Assembly (NCBI RefSeq): GCF_000968375.1
Contig: NZ_CP009933.1
Location: 62,001-126,000 of the forward strand
Source: Clostridium scatologenes
GTDB lineage: Bacteria > Bacillota > Clostridia > Clostridiales > Clostridiaceae
Reading direction: 5' to 3'
DNA: 64,000 bases
In this document: piece by piece, positions 44,003-52,691 of the stretch
Numbering within the stretch: the first letter of the stretch is position 1
How the letters are laid out: the number at the start of each line of letters is the position of its first letter
Notes under the pieces: model-generated
What the model was told of the DNA's origin: nothing
Databases searched by the model: none
The model's input: only the letters and a program-made list of their open reading frames with translations
Translations under genes and position numbers: made by a program

Positions 44003-44569
44003 ATGAAAAAGGAAACACAAAATATCACAGCATTAAGATCCAAAACGTGGATTACAGAGGCTCTTTTAACTATAATGAAGGAAAAAGAATTTAATAAAAT
44101 CACAATTACAGAAATAATAAAAAAGGCTGACTTAACTCGTCAAACCTTTTATAGAAATTTTAATACAAAGGAAGAAGTACTTCATGAATATGTAAAAAAA
44201 TTATATAAAGACTGTTTTGATGAAATAGAGCAAATGCCTCAAAAGAATATGTATAAAATATTAGTAACTTATTTTCATTATTGGCATAAAAATAAGGATT
44301 TTTTGTTATTAGTAAAAAAAAGTAAGGTGAATCATAAAGTTATGGATTTCTATTATCCCTATATGGGCAAATATTTTGACCAGGCAATTATTAAGCTTTA
44401 TGCTAACTCTGATTTAGAAATATCATATATGAAACACTTTCTATTAGGTGGTTTAGTTCAAGTAAAAGCTCATTGGCTGGAGAATAATTTTACAGAAAAT
44501 CCTGCACAGCTTGCAGAGCTTGTATTAAAATTGATAAATCCTTTAGTTTATGATGTTAAGGAATTATAG
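44003..44569 (+). CDS. TetR family transcriptional regulator, copy B (intact)
   Basis: 188 aa. N-terminal helix-turn-helix: I-T-E-A-L-L-T-I-M-K-E-K-E-F-N-K-I-T-I... then D-L-T-R-Q-T-F-Y-R-N-F (recognition helix). The C-terminal ligand domain resembles the TetR_C_33-type of many clostridial regulators. SD GGAG lies 9 nt before ATG. It presumably represses itself and the divergent nitroreductase, with a toxic aromatic compound as inducer (inference). Confidence 0.92.
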   Translation: MKKETQNITALRSKTWITEALLTIMKEKEFNKITITEIIKKADLTRQTFYRNFNTKEEVLHEYVKKLYKDCFDEIEQMPQKNMYKILVTYFHYWHKNKDFLLLVKKSKVNHKVMDFYYPYMGKYFDQAIIKLYANSDLEISYMKHFLLGGLVQVKAHWLENNFTENPAQLAELVLKLINPLVYDVKEL

Positions 44570-44640
44570 AACTATATTTAAGCAGGATTTAATAGATAAT
44601 GATTTTATTTATTCAAAGGATGAAGAGGAGTAAAAATATA

Positions 44641-44666
44641 ACCCCCCTTGAGTAATCAAGGGGGGT
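44641..44666. terminator. GC-rich hairpin between convergent TetR and permease genes
   Basis: Perfect 11-bp stem ACCCCCCTTGA/TCAAGGGGGGT with loop GTAA. The minus-strand side continues TATATTTTTAC, so it chiefly ends the permease transcript. Its core recurs at 52614-52645. Confidence 0.8.
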
Positions 44667-44745
44667 ATCCTGTTAAATCTATAAAGAGTTATTTAGTGAT
44701 ATAATATTGATTTTATTTACAGCTTGATATGTATTTCTAAATAGT

Positions 44746-46044
44746 TTAGAAGAATGCTTTAATACTTGATAAAACTACTAGTAATCCTACAACAATAACA
44801 AATATGTTACTAAGATTTTTTTTGTATTTAGATAGTGTAGGTACTTTGTATATTGCGTACATAGGTAATAAGAATAAAATTATTGCAATTAGTGGTGCGT
44901 TAACCATATCTATAAGATCAAGAATACTTGGATCTGCATAAGCAACTAGCCAACATGTAAGAATCATAAATACAACAATAATATTTTTAACTGTTTTACC
45001 ATTTAAATCTTTTCCACAAGATTTAGCACCTTGAACAATAATATCTTCTAAACCTTCATATGCTCCTATATAATGTCCAAGGAAAGATTTTGTAATTGCA
45101 ACTAAAGCAATTATAGGTGCTCCATAAGCGAATAATGGCATTTTGTATTTATTGGCAAGGAAAGAAAGAACCGGTAGATTTTCTTTTTTAGCAAGTGCAA
45201 GATCACCAGAAGTTACACTTAAAACAGTACTGAATACAAAGAACAATACAACACAAATTGTTACTGTATAACATACCTTTTGAATTTGAGCACATTTGCG
45301 ATCTACGTTTTCCATTCCATAAGTTTCACGTTGTTTAACAACAAAAGTAGATATCATTGGAGAATGGTTAAATGAAAATACGATTATTGGTAAAATAAAC
45401 CAAGCTATTCCTAACACAGTAGTAATACCAACGTTTCCATTTGCTGGTGTAAAGTTACCAGCTAAACTTAAATTTGATACATTCCATTGTGGAATCAAAT
45501 ATATAGATAGAAAAACTAAAGTTGCTATAAATGGATATACAAGATAGCTCATTACTTTTACAGTTACATCTTGTCCAAAATTTACAATGAATATTAGAAA
45601 AAGAACTAAAATAAGTGATAATATCATTCTTGGTGGTGCCTGCATATGTAATTGATTTTCTATGAAACTCTTTGCAGTATTAGTTAATGAAACTGCATAC
45701 ATTATTAGTATTGAATAAATAGAAAAGAAATAGACAACATCAAAAACTTTACTTGCTGTATTTCCAAAATACTCTCTTACAGTGGCTGTGATTCCCTTAT
45801 CACCAGATTTAGAAAAATAAATCATTTTTGCCATGGCTCTGTGTGAAAAATACATGATTGGGAATGCAATTATAGTAATTAAAAGTAAAGATAATATTCC
45901 GCCTGCTCCTGCATTAATTGGTAAGAAGAGTACACCTGCTCCAATTGCTGTTCCAAAAAGGCTCATTGCCCAAGTTGTATCTTGACTATGCCATTTATTA
46001 GGATTTTTATATTCTCTCGAGTCTTGTAATTTTTCTTGAATCAT
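44746..46044 (-). CDS. HAAAP-family amino acid permease (SdaC-like)
   Basis: 432 aa with about eleven membrane segments. Opening W-A-M-S-L-F-G-T-A-I-G-A-G-V-L-F-L-P-I-N and mid-protein F-S-F-N-H-S-P-M-I-S are hallmarks of the hydroxy/aromatic amino acid permease family (SdaC, TdcC, YhaO). It probably brings in serine, threonine or similar with protons. It is divergent from a YheO-like regulator, a likely controller. SD AAAGGAG lies 9 nt before ATG. Confidence 0.92.
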   Translation of the reverse strand: MIQEKLQDSREYKNPNKWHSQDTTWAMSLFGTAIGAGVLFLPINAGAGGILSLLLITIIAFPIMYFSHRAMAKMIYFSKSGDKGITATVREYFGNTASKVFDVVYFFSIYSILIMYAVSLTNTAKSFIENQLHMQAPPRMILSLILVLFLIFIVNFGQDVTVKVMSYLVYPFIATLVFLSIYLIPQWNVSNLSLAGNFTPANGNVGITTVLGIAWFILPIIVFSFNHSPMISTFVVKQRETYGMENVDRKCAQIQKVCYTVTICVVLFFVFSTVLSVTSGDLALAKKENLPVLSFLANKYKMPLFAYGAPIIALVAITKSFLGHYIGAYEGLEDIIVQGAKSCGKDLNGKTVKNIIVVFMILTCWLVAYADPSILDLIDMVNAPLIAIILFLLPMYAIYKVPTLSKYKKNLSNIFVIVVGLLVVLSSIKAFF

Positions 46045-46631
46045 TTTAACGTCTCCTTTATAATCCTTTTCCGATTTTTAAAATTGATAAAGTTGTTAAT
46101 ATTATGTTTTTAAGTATTTTGCCTAGTTTAAATTAAAGATAATATTTATTGCCTTTACTCGAAACGTTATCATTATGATTAGTAAAACCTTAAGATTTAA
46201 ACTAAACCAATCAATTTTTAATATGTATTATTTTAACTTATTGCTTATTTTCACCTCCAGACTAATATTTTGAAAAGTTTCAATCGTAAGAATAAATAGT
46301 TATTAATATAATAATTTTTTATTGCAATAAGAATATATCACACGAAAAATGTAATGTCAACATAGTATTATAAGAAGTTTGTATAATAGAGTTTAATTAA
46401 TAATTAATTTTAAAATTGTGAAAATTTAAATTTTAAAAAATTGTTTTATAAAAATTTATCCCTTTTTATAAATATATTAAATGTTTTTAATGTTTGTAAT
46501 AATTCAATTTGATGTTATAATATATACGAGTTTTAGCCGTTTTTCTAAGTATTTATATGTTGTAAATGCTAAAAAATGGTGGCTATATACATTTAAAAGC
46601 TCAATTTACTACTATTAGTGAGGTGGAAATT
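46045..46631. other. Long divergent control region (587 bp)
   Basis: AT-rich. On the plus strand a promoter TTGTAA-16-TATAAT (46494-46521) serves the YheO gene. On the minus strand GGAGGTGAAAA (about 46248-46258) looks like an SD but no credible reading frame follows. No T-box or other riboswitch signature was found in the permease leader. Confidence 0.5.
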
Positions 46632-47291
46632 TTGAATGACAGAGAATTAATTGAAAAGCATATACCTATAGCAGAATTTATATCAGAAATTTTGGGAGAT
46701 AACTGTGAAGTTTTAATACATGATGTTACCAATCCAAATCATTCTGTAATATTTATAAAAAATGGACATTTAAGTGGTAGGAGAATAGGTGCTCCTATTA
46801 CAAATCTAGTCCTTAACATAATACAGAATAAGAGCTACAAAAATAAGGATTTTGTGGCAAATTATAAAGCAGAGGGGAATTTAAAAAACTTTAGATCTGC
46901 AAGTTATTTTATAAAAAATGAAAAAAATGAGATAGTAGGAGCAATATGTATAAACATAGATATAGAAGAGTACAATAATGTAAAAAAACTCATGGATAAA
47001 CTATGTTTTATATCTAATGATTCTGCGAAAGAAATCGAAGATATAAAAACTCAAGAGCAATTCTATGATAATGTAGATGACATTTTAAATACTATGATAT
47101 ATGATGTAATTCGCGATATAAACATAGATCCTCAAAGAATGTCAGCTGACGAAAAAATTTATGTTGTAAAACAATTATACGACAAAGGTACATTTAACCT
47201 TAAAGGTGCAGTTTTAGAAGTTGCAAAGGCACTTCAAGTATCAGAACCTACAATATATAGATACCTTAATAAGTTTAAATCGTCTCATTGA
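46632..47291 (+). CDS. YheO/DauR-like PAS-HTH transcriptional regulator
   Basis: 219 aa. N-terminal YheO-like PAS domain (about 10-125; C-E-V-L-I-H-D-V-T-N-P-N-H-S and N-E-I-V-G-A-I-C-I-N-I-D) and a C-terminal HTH (V-A-K-A-L-Q-V-S-E-P-T-I-Y-R-Y-L). DauR of this family controls D-arginine use. The adjacent divergent amino acid permease suggests a similar amino acid link. The TTG start at 46632 follows GAGGTGG by 5 nt; the ATG at 46566 lacks an SD. Confidence 0.88.
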   Translation: MNDRELIEKHIPIAEFISEILGDNCEVLIHDVTNPNHSVIFIKNGHLSGRRIGAPITNLVLNIIQNKSYKNKDFVANYKAEGNLKNFRSASYFIKNEKNEIVGAICINIDIEEYNNVKKLMDKLCFISNDSAKEIEDIKTQEQFYDNVDDILNTMIYDVIRDINIDPQRMSADEKIYVVKQLYDKGTFNLKGAVLEVAKALQVSEPTIYRYLNKFKSSH

Positions 47292-47448
47292 AATAAGCAA
47301 ATTTTTCCGCTGCTAAAAAGTATAAATAATGATATATAGGTTCATATTGTTTTTTTATATTTGTAGAAAAGCTTAGAAAAAGTTAGTATAATTTAAAATT
47401 AGATAAATTTCATAAAACACAAAAATATTATAAAAGGAAGGTAGAGTT

Positions 47449-48513
47449 GTGGAGATTTTTAAAGATGAAATGACATCTAAAGAGAGAAGAGAAGCTTATT
47501 TTAGAGGTGAAGAAGTAGATAGATTACCTTGTGCTATTATGTTTGAAGAAACCGCAGCAGTATATGCAGGCATAAATGTTGAAGAATATTATTTTGATTC
47601 TAATAAAATGTTAGAGTCTGAAAAGTTTATAGTAAGAGAATTGGGAGCGGAAAGCTGTGGAATTAATGTAACTTTAAGAGGACTAGGAGAAGCACTTGGA
47701 AGCAAGATGGGGTATAGTGATTCAAGAGCCTCATTTTTAATAGATCCTGTTTTAAAAGATTACAAAATGTTAGATAATATGGATGTTGTAAATCCTTATA
47801 AAGATGGACGACTTCCAATAACATTGAAGGCTCTAGGTAAAATAAAAAAAGAATTAGGTAATGAAGTAAGTGTTGGAAGTGGAGTATCAGGGCCTGTTAG
47901 TGCAGCATCTGCCATTAGAGGAACAGAAAATCTTATGAAGGATTTTATACAAAATAAAGAAGCTGTACATAAGCTATTGGACTTTATAGTAGAGTGTAAT
48001 TTATCATATGTTGAAGCCGTTTACAGAGAGCACGGATTGACATGTGGAATAGGTGATCCTATATCCTGTGGAAATTTAATAAGTCCTAAGCAGTTTAGGG
48101 AATTTTCAAAACCACATCTTAGTAAAATGATAGATGGCATGTATAAGATAACTGGTCAAAAGCCATCACTTCATATATGTGGAAAAACAAAAGGAATTTG
48201 GAACGATCTGCGGGATTTAAATATATCAGCTTTTAGTGTTGACAACTGTGAAGATATAGAAGAAGTTAAAAATGCTCTAGGAGATAAGGTGTGTTTGGTT
48301 GGAAATATTGATCCAGTTTCAATCATAAGAAATGGAACAGTAGAAGATGTTTATAGAGAAGTTAAAAATTGTATAGAAAAAGCAGCAGATAGTCCAAATG
48401 GCTATATAGTTGGATCTGGATGTGATATTCCTGGTGGTGCTCCAATTGAAAATATAAAGGCAGTTATAGAAGCAACTAAAAAATATAGTGGAATAGTTTC
48501 TATTGGAAGATAA
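47449..48513 (+). CDS. Uroporphyrinogen decarboxylase-family methyltransferase (MtaA/CmuA-like)
   Basis: 354 aa with the UroD/MtaA barrel. Zinc ligand motif H-I-C-G (about 235) and a second Cys in G-S-G-C-D-I-P, as in methylcobamide-dependent MtaA/MtbA methyltransferases; true HemE lacks this pattern. It probably moves a methyl group between a corrinoid and another acceptor. No corrinoid protein is next to it, so substrate and partner are open. GTG start with GGAAGG upstream. It heads the run of genes through 52596. Confidence 0.87.
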   Translation: MEIFKDEMTSKERREAYFRGEEVDRLPCAIMFEETAAVYAGINVEEYYFDSNKMLESEKFIVRELGAESCGINVTLRGLGEALGSKMGYSDSRASFLIDPVLKDYKMLDNMDVVNPYKDGRLPITLKALGKIKKELGNEVSVGSGVSGPVSAASAIRGTENLMKDFIQNKEAVHKLLDFIVECNLSYVEAVYREHGLTCGIGDPISCGNLISPKQFREFSKPHLSKMIDGMYKITGQKPSLHICGKTKGIWNDLRDLNISAFSVDNCEDIEEVKNALGDKVCLVGNIDPVSIIRNGTVEDVYREVKNCIEKAADSPNGYIVGSGCDIPGGAPIENIKAVIEATKKYSGIVSIGR

Positions 48514-48540
48514 TATTTTGGTAAAAATCAGGAGGGATTT

Positions 48541-49107
48541 ATGAGCTGGAGCAAAATGAAACAAAGTTTAGAGAGTTTTCTTTGTCCTGCATTATATGGT
48601 AGGGTAGAATATGGTGCAACTAGCTATAGATATTTATCTGATAAAGCTGGGCAATGTTATATAAAAGTAGATAAAAAGAACATATTCAATATGAGTGATA
48701 CAAGCACCTTAATCAAATGGTATAAGACAGAACAGGAAATAAAAAATGATCAAGATATTCAAATACATATTAACAATGAGGAAATTGAAACGGTGAGAAA
48801 TGATATTAAGGGGCCAGTCCCAGAGGATAGATTAAAAGTAATTGCAAGAAATAGAAAAGTATCAGAATATGCAAAGGAAATACTATCTGCACAGTCAGTA
48901 TTATGTAAATCAAATTTCAATGTTGTAGTGAATAAATTTTTAACTATTTCTATAGAGGAAAGTTTAGATAGTAATGATATCTTATTAAATGTTTTAGCAT
49001 TGGTGGACAGGCGAGTTGGAAAAAAACGACTTTTAAAGATGGATGAAAAAATGAGATTGAAGCATCCAATTGTACAATATTTTTATGAATTGCGTCTTAG
49101 TGTTTGA
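48541..49107 (+). CDS. SF0329 family hypothetical protein
   Basis: 188 aa starting M-S-W-S-K-M-K-Q-S-L-E-S-F-L-C-P-A-L, with Y-R-Y and G-Q-C-Y-I-K-V-D-K-K; a conserved bacterial family of unknown function. Soluble, no obvious catalytic motif. SD AGGAGG lies 6 nt before ATG and the gap to the upstream gene is 27 nt, so co-transcription is likely. Its role in this cluster is unknown. Confidence 0.8.
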   Translation: MSWSKMKQSLESFLCPALYGRVEYGATSYRYLSDKAGQCYIKVDKKNIFNMSDTSTLIKWYKTEQEIKNDQDIQIHINNEEIETVRNDIKGPVPEDRLKVIARNRKVSEYAKEILSAQSVLCKSNFNVVVNKFLTISIEESLDSNDILLNVLALVDRRVGKKRLLKMDEKMRLKHPIVQYFYELRLSV

Positions 49108-49172
49108 TGTAAAGAAATGATTTGGAATTTGATAAATAATGTAATTGAATTTTATTAAGAGGTCTTTAAATC

Positions 49173-50366
49173 ATGGATAGAGAAAAGTTATTGGAGAATA
49201 TAAAAATACAAATAAAAAATGGAAAACGTATTGTTGGTGTAGCAACAGGTACGGGAATGACAGCGAAGTATGCTGAAAAGGGTGGAGCTGATTTTCTTTT
49301 GGTTTTAAACTCAGGTAGATTTCGTCAAATGGGGAGAAGTTCACTAGCAGGATTTTTGCCATTTTGTAATAGTAATGATATGGTAATGGATTTTGCTTCA
49401 AAAGAGATAATACCACTAGTAAAAGATATACCTATTATCTTTGGTTTTAATGCAACTGATCCTATGAAGAATATGGAAGATTATATAGATAAAATAAATA
49501 ATATGGGGTTTTCAGGTATTAATAATTATCCTACTGTTGGAATTTTAGATGGTAAGTTTGGTGAAGCTCTTGAGGAGCATGGATGTGATTATTTAACTGA
49601 AGTAGAAGCAATAAGAATAGCTCATAAAAAGAACATGTTTACAGTTGCTTTTGTATTTAACGAAGCGCAAGCAGAGCAAATGATTAGTGCAGGTGCTGAT
49701 GTTATTTGCGTACATTTAGGTTTAACAGGAGGGGGATTACTTGGAGCAAAAAAGGTTTTTTCCTTAGAAGCTGCAAAAGTTAAAGCTGAAAATATATTTA
49801 ATAAATGCAATGAGTTAAATCCTAATGTAATTAAATTAATATATGGTGGACCTGTAAAAACACCAATTGATGTTCAATATATGTATAATAATAATGAAGA
49901 TTTAATGGGATACATAGGAGGATCAGCTTTTGAGAGAATTCCATCAGAAAAATCTATTACAAATATAACAAAAGCTTTTAAAGTATCAACACAGCTTGAT
50001 GAAGAAGATTTAATGGTTAAAATGTTAGACGGAGTTACAAAGCATTATAATTATGTTGAATTTGTAAAGAAATATGTAGCTGAAAATTATATGAATCAAA
50101 TCTCATTTTTGGATTTAGCCAAAGTTGCCCATGTATCCAGAGGTTACCTAAGTAGTCTGTTTAAAAAAGAAGTTGGTTGTAGTTTTCCAGAGTATTTGGT
50201 TAAGTTTCGCATAAATAGAGCAGCAGAAATTATAAATAAAGAAAATATACAATTATCAGATTTAGCACCATTAGTTGGTTATCAGGATTATGCTCAGTTT
50301 AGCAAAATGTTTAAAAAGTATAAAGGCTGTTCTCCAAAACAATATAAACAGAGTTTTATGACATAA
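49173..50366 (+). CDS. TIM-barrel (PEP-hydrolase-like) sensor fused to AraC DNA-binding domain
   Basis: 397 aa. Residues 1-275 are homologous to the stand-alone TIM-barrel protein at 51766-52596 (shared N-S-G-R-F/Y-R, F-P-x-V-G/Y-P-T-V-G, G-A-D and G-G-P). Residues 290-395 are a two-HTH AraC domain (F-L-D-L-A-K-V-A-H-V-S-R-G-Y-L-S-S-L-F-K-K and Y-Q-D-Y-A-Q-F-S-K-M-F-K-K-Y-K-G-C-S-P). The barrel lacks Cys of G-V-C-G-T-D-P (here G-F-N-A-T-D-P) and His of C-H-G-G-P (here Y-G-G-P), so it is probably a ligand sensor and not an enzyme. It likely controls the Tm-1-like operon just downstream. Confidence 0.88.
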   Translation: MDREKLLENIKIQIKNGKRIVGVATGTGMTAKYAEKGGADFLLVLNSGRFRQMGRSSLAGFLPFCNSNDMVMDFASKEIIPLVKDIPIIFGFNATDPMKNMEDYIDKINNMGFSGINNYPTVGILDGKFGEALEEHGCDYLTEVEAIRIAHKKNMFTVAFVFNEAQAEQMISAGADVICVHLGLTGGGLLGAKKVFSLEAAKVKAENIFNKCNELNPNVIKLIYGGPVKTPIDVQYMYNNNEDLMGYIGGSAFERIPSEKSITNITKAFKVSTQLDEEDLMVKMLDGVTKHYNYVEFVKKYVAENYMNQISFLDLAKVAHVSRGYLSSLFKKEVGCSFPEYLVKFRINRAAEIINKENIQLSDLAPLVGYQDYAQFSKMFKKYKGCSPKQYKQSFMT

Positions 50367-50407
50367 ACACAAAAATATAGTACATAACAACGTTTACATA
50401 AGTGTGT

Positions 50408-50449
50408 AAAAAAAGTATGATTAACTTGTAGTTGATCATACTTTTTTTT
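50408..50449 (+). terminator. Terminator of the TIM-AraC regulator
   Basis: Long stem AGTATGATTAACT/AGTTGATCATACT (one G-T pair) framed by A7 and T8 runs. It separates regulator and Tm-1-like operon into two transcripts. Confidence 0.88.
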
Positions 50450-50451
50450 AT

Positions 50452-50463
50452 GAGAACGTTCTC
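50452..50463. promoter_or_regulatory. Palindrome upstream of the Tm-1-like gene
   Basis: GAGAACGTTCTC, perfect 12-bp palindrome, 65 bp before the start codon. Candidate operator. AraC proteins usually bind direct repeats, so another regulator (for example LacI type) is equally possible. Confidence 0.45.
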
Positions 50464-50527
50464 CGGGGAGTTATTTAGTATTGTACAGGCTAAATAAGAG
50501 TGGATTTATATTAAGGGAGGTAAAAAA

Positions 50528-51736
50528 ATGAAGACAATTGCCATAGCAGGAACATTTGACACTAAAGGTGCTGAATATTTATACGTAAAAGAACTAATTG
50601 AAAGCTTAGGTTTATGTACTTTTACCATTCATACAGGTGTATTTAAGCCAACCTTTGAACCGGATATATCAAACAGTGAAGTTGCTGAGGCAGCAGGTAC
50701 AAATATAGAAACTTTAGTATTGAAAAAAGATAGGGCATTAGCAACAGAAGTATTGTCAAAAGGTATGGAAAAGTTACTACCAGAGTTGTATAAACAGGGT
50801 AAGTTTGATGGTATTATTTCTTTTGGTGGAACAGGAGGCACTTCACTAGTAACTCCAGCCATGAGGGCGCTTCCTATAGGTGTGCCAAAGATTATGGTTT
50901 CAACAGTAGCCTCAGGAAATACTGAACCTTATGTAGGTACTAGCGATATTATTATGATGCCTTCTGTGGTAGATGTTGCAGGTCTTAATTCAATTTCAAC
51001 AAAAATCTTTACAAATGCAGTATTTGCAATTGTAGGTATGCTTAAATTTGAAAACACAAAGGTTGTGGAGAAAAAGCCGTTAGTTGCAGCCACTATGTTT
51101 GGGGTAACAACACCATGTATAACAGCTGCAAGAGAATATCTTGAAAAAAGAGGATATGAAGTTCTTGTATTTCATGCAACAGGCATTGGGGGACGATCAA
51201 TGGAAGCACTTATAAATGGAGGCTTTATTGAAGGTGTATTAGACCTTACCACTACAGAATGGGCAGATGAAATTATAGGTGGTGTTTTGAATGCAGGACC
51301 TCATCGTTTGGAAGCAGCAGCTAAAAATCATATACCACAGGTTGTGTCAGTAGGTGCTATAGATATGTGCAATTTTGGTCCATATGAAAGTGTACCAGAG
51401 AAGTTTTTATCCCGTAATTTATATAAGCATAATCCAACAGTAACCCTTATGAGAACAAATAAAGAGGAAAATCAAGAAATTGGTTTGAAGCTTGCTGAAA
51501 AGTTAAATCTATCTAAAGAAAAAACAGCCTTATTTATACCTTTAAAAGGAGTATCGGCTATTGATGTAGAAGGTCAACCTTTTTATGGACCAGATGAAGA
51601 TAAGGTATTATTTGATATATTGAGAAATGATGTAAACAGAAATGTTGTGGAAATAGTAGAAATGGATTGTGATATCAATGATGTGAAGTTTGCAGAAGCT
51701 GCAGCACAAAAATTGATAGATATGATGAAAAAATAA
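50528..51736 (+). CDS. Tm-1-like ATP-binding domain protein (UPF0261)
   Basis: 402 aa. N-terminal I-A-I-A-G-T-F-D-T-K-G-A-E-Y, G-G-T-G-G-T-S-L-V-T-P-A-M-R and later M-F-G-V-T-T-P-C, matching the UPF0261 family whose plant member Tm-1 blocks tobamovirus replication; that domain binds ATP. The bacterial role is not established. In plants the same domain is fused to a TIM barrel; here the barrel is the next gene, 29 nt on, which points to a complex or consecutive reactions. SD GGGAGG lies 8 nt before ATG. Confidence 0.9.
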   Translation: MKTIAIAGTFDTKGAEYLYVKELIESLGLCTFTIHTGVFKPTFEPDISNSEVAEAAGTNIETLVLKKDRALATEVLSKGMEKLLPELYKQGKFDGIISFGGTGGTSLVTPAMRALPIGVPKIMVSTVASGNTEPYVGTSDIIMMPSVVDVAGLNSISTKIFTNAVFAIVGMLKFENTKVVEKKPLVAATMFGVTTPCITAAREYLEKRGYEVLVFHATGIGGRSMEALINGGFIEGVLDLTTTEWADEIIGGVLNAGPHRLEAAAKNHIPQVVSVGAIDMCNFGPYESVPEKFLSRNLYKHNPTVTLMRTNKEENQEIGLKLAEKLNLSKEKTALFIPLKGVSAIDVEGQPFYGPDEDKVLFDILRNDVNRNVVEIVEMDCDINDVKFAEAAAQKLIDMMKK

Positions 51737-51765
51737 TAAATTTTAAGATATGGGAGGATTTAATA

Positions 51766-52596
51766 ATGAATAAAATGACAAGAAGTGAAATTATGGCAAA
51801 GTTTAGAGAACAGGTTAAAAATGGAGAAATACTACTTGGGGTAGGAGCTGGCACAGGTATTACAGCTAAGTTTAGTGAAGCTGGTGGAGCGAATATGCTT
51901 ATAGTTTACAATTCAGGTAGATACAGAATGGCAGGAAGAGGTTCACTTGCAGGTTTATTATCTTATGGAGATGCTAACAAGATTGTAGTTGAAATGGGAT
52001 CAGAAGTACTTCCAGTTGTAAAAGATACTCCAGTACTTGCTGGTGTTTGTGGAACTGATCCATTTAGAGTAATGGAAATTTTTCTAAAAGAATTAAAAGA
52101 TCAAGGTTTTGCAGGAGTTCAAAATTTTCCTACAGTAGGATTAATCGATGGTGTATTTAGGCAGAACTTAGAGGAAACTGGTATGGGATATGGTCTAGAA
52201 GTTGAAATGATAAGGAAAGCGCATGAACTTGACATGCTTACAACTCCTTATGTATTTGATCCTGATCAAGCAAAAGCAATGGCAGAAGCAGGTGCTGATA
52301 TATTAGTTGCACATATGGGATTAACTACAAAAGGTACAATTGGAGCACAAACAGCACTAACATTGGATGATTGCGTAGGAAAAATAGAAGCTATTATTAA
52401 AGCAGGAAGAGAAGTTAATCCAGATATCATGGTAATTTGCCATGGAGGTCCTATTGCAGAACCAGAAGATGCTGCATATGTAATAGAAAAAACAGAAGGA
52501 ATTGATGGATTCTTTGGTGCTTCAAGTATTGAAAGATTTGCAGCAGAGAAAGGAATAAAATCTCAGACTGAGGCATTTAAAGCTATAAAGAAATAA
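51766..52596 (+). CDS. Phosphoenolpyruvate hydrolase-family TIM-barrel protein
   Basis: 276 aa, the stand-alone barrel. Conserved G-A-G-T-G-I-T-A-K, Y-N-S-G-R-Y-R, G-V-C-G-T-D-P, Q-N-F-P-T-V-G and C-H-G-G-P-I. It is the partner of Tm-1-like proteins; related to the PEP mutase/isocitrate lyase-like barrels, so cleavage or hydrolysis of a C-C or C-P bond is plausible but unproven. Regulator 49173-50366 carries a paralogous barrel. SD GGGAGG upstream; operon with the Tm-1-like gene. Confidence 0.9.
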   Translation: MNKMTRSEIMAKFREQVKNGEILLGVGAGTGITAKFSEAGGANMLIVYNSGRYRMAGRGSLAGLLSYGDANKIVVEMGSEVLPVVKDTPVLAGVCGTDPFRVMEIFLKELKDQGFAGVQNFPTVGLIDGVFRQNLEETGMGYGLEVEMIRKAHELDMLTTPYVFDPDQAKAMAEAGADILVAHMGLTTKGTIGAQTALTLDDCVGKIEAIIKAGREVNPDIMVICHGGPIAEPEDAAYVIEKTEGIDGFFGASSIERFAAEKGIKSQTEAFKAIKK

Positions 52597-52613
52597 TAAA
52601 ACAGATAAAAATC

Positions 52614-52645
52614 TTAAAGCCCCTTGAGTGATCAAGGGGCTTTAA
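52614..52645. terminator. Bidirectional terminator between TIM-barrel and ABC permease genes
   Basis: TTAAAGCCCCTTGA/TCAAGGGGCTTTAA, 14-bp perfect stem with GTGA loop and AT-rich tails both ways. Confidence 0.88.
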
Positions 52646-52691
52646 AAATTTGAATCACTTGATAAATAAAAACATTCTTAAAGATTAAGTA

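Noticed and set aside
46248..46258. Minus-strand GGAGGTGAAAA as start of a leader peptide
   Set aside because: No ATG, GTG or TTG at usable distance opens a frame of convincing length.
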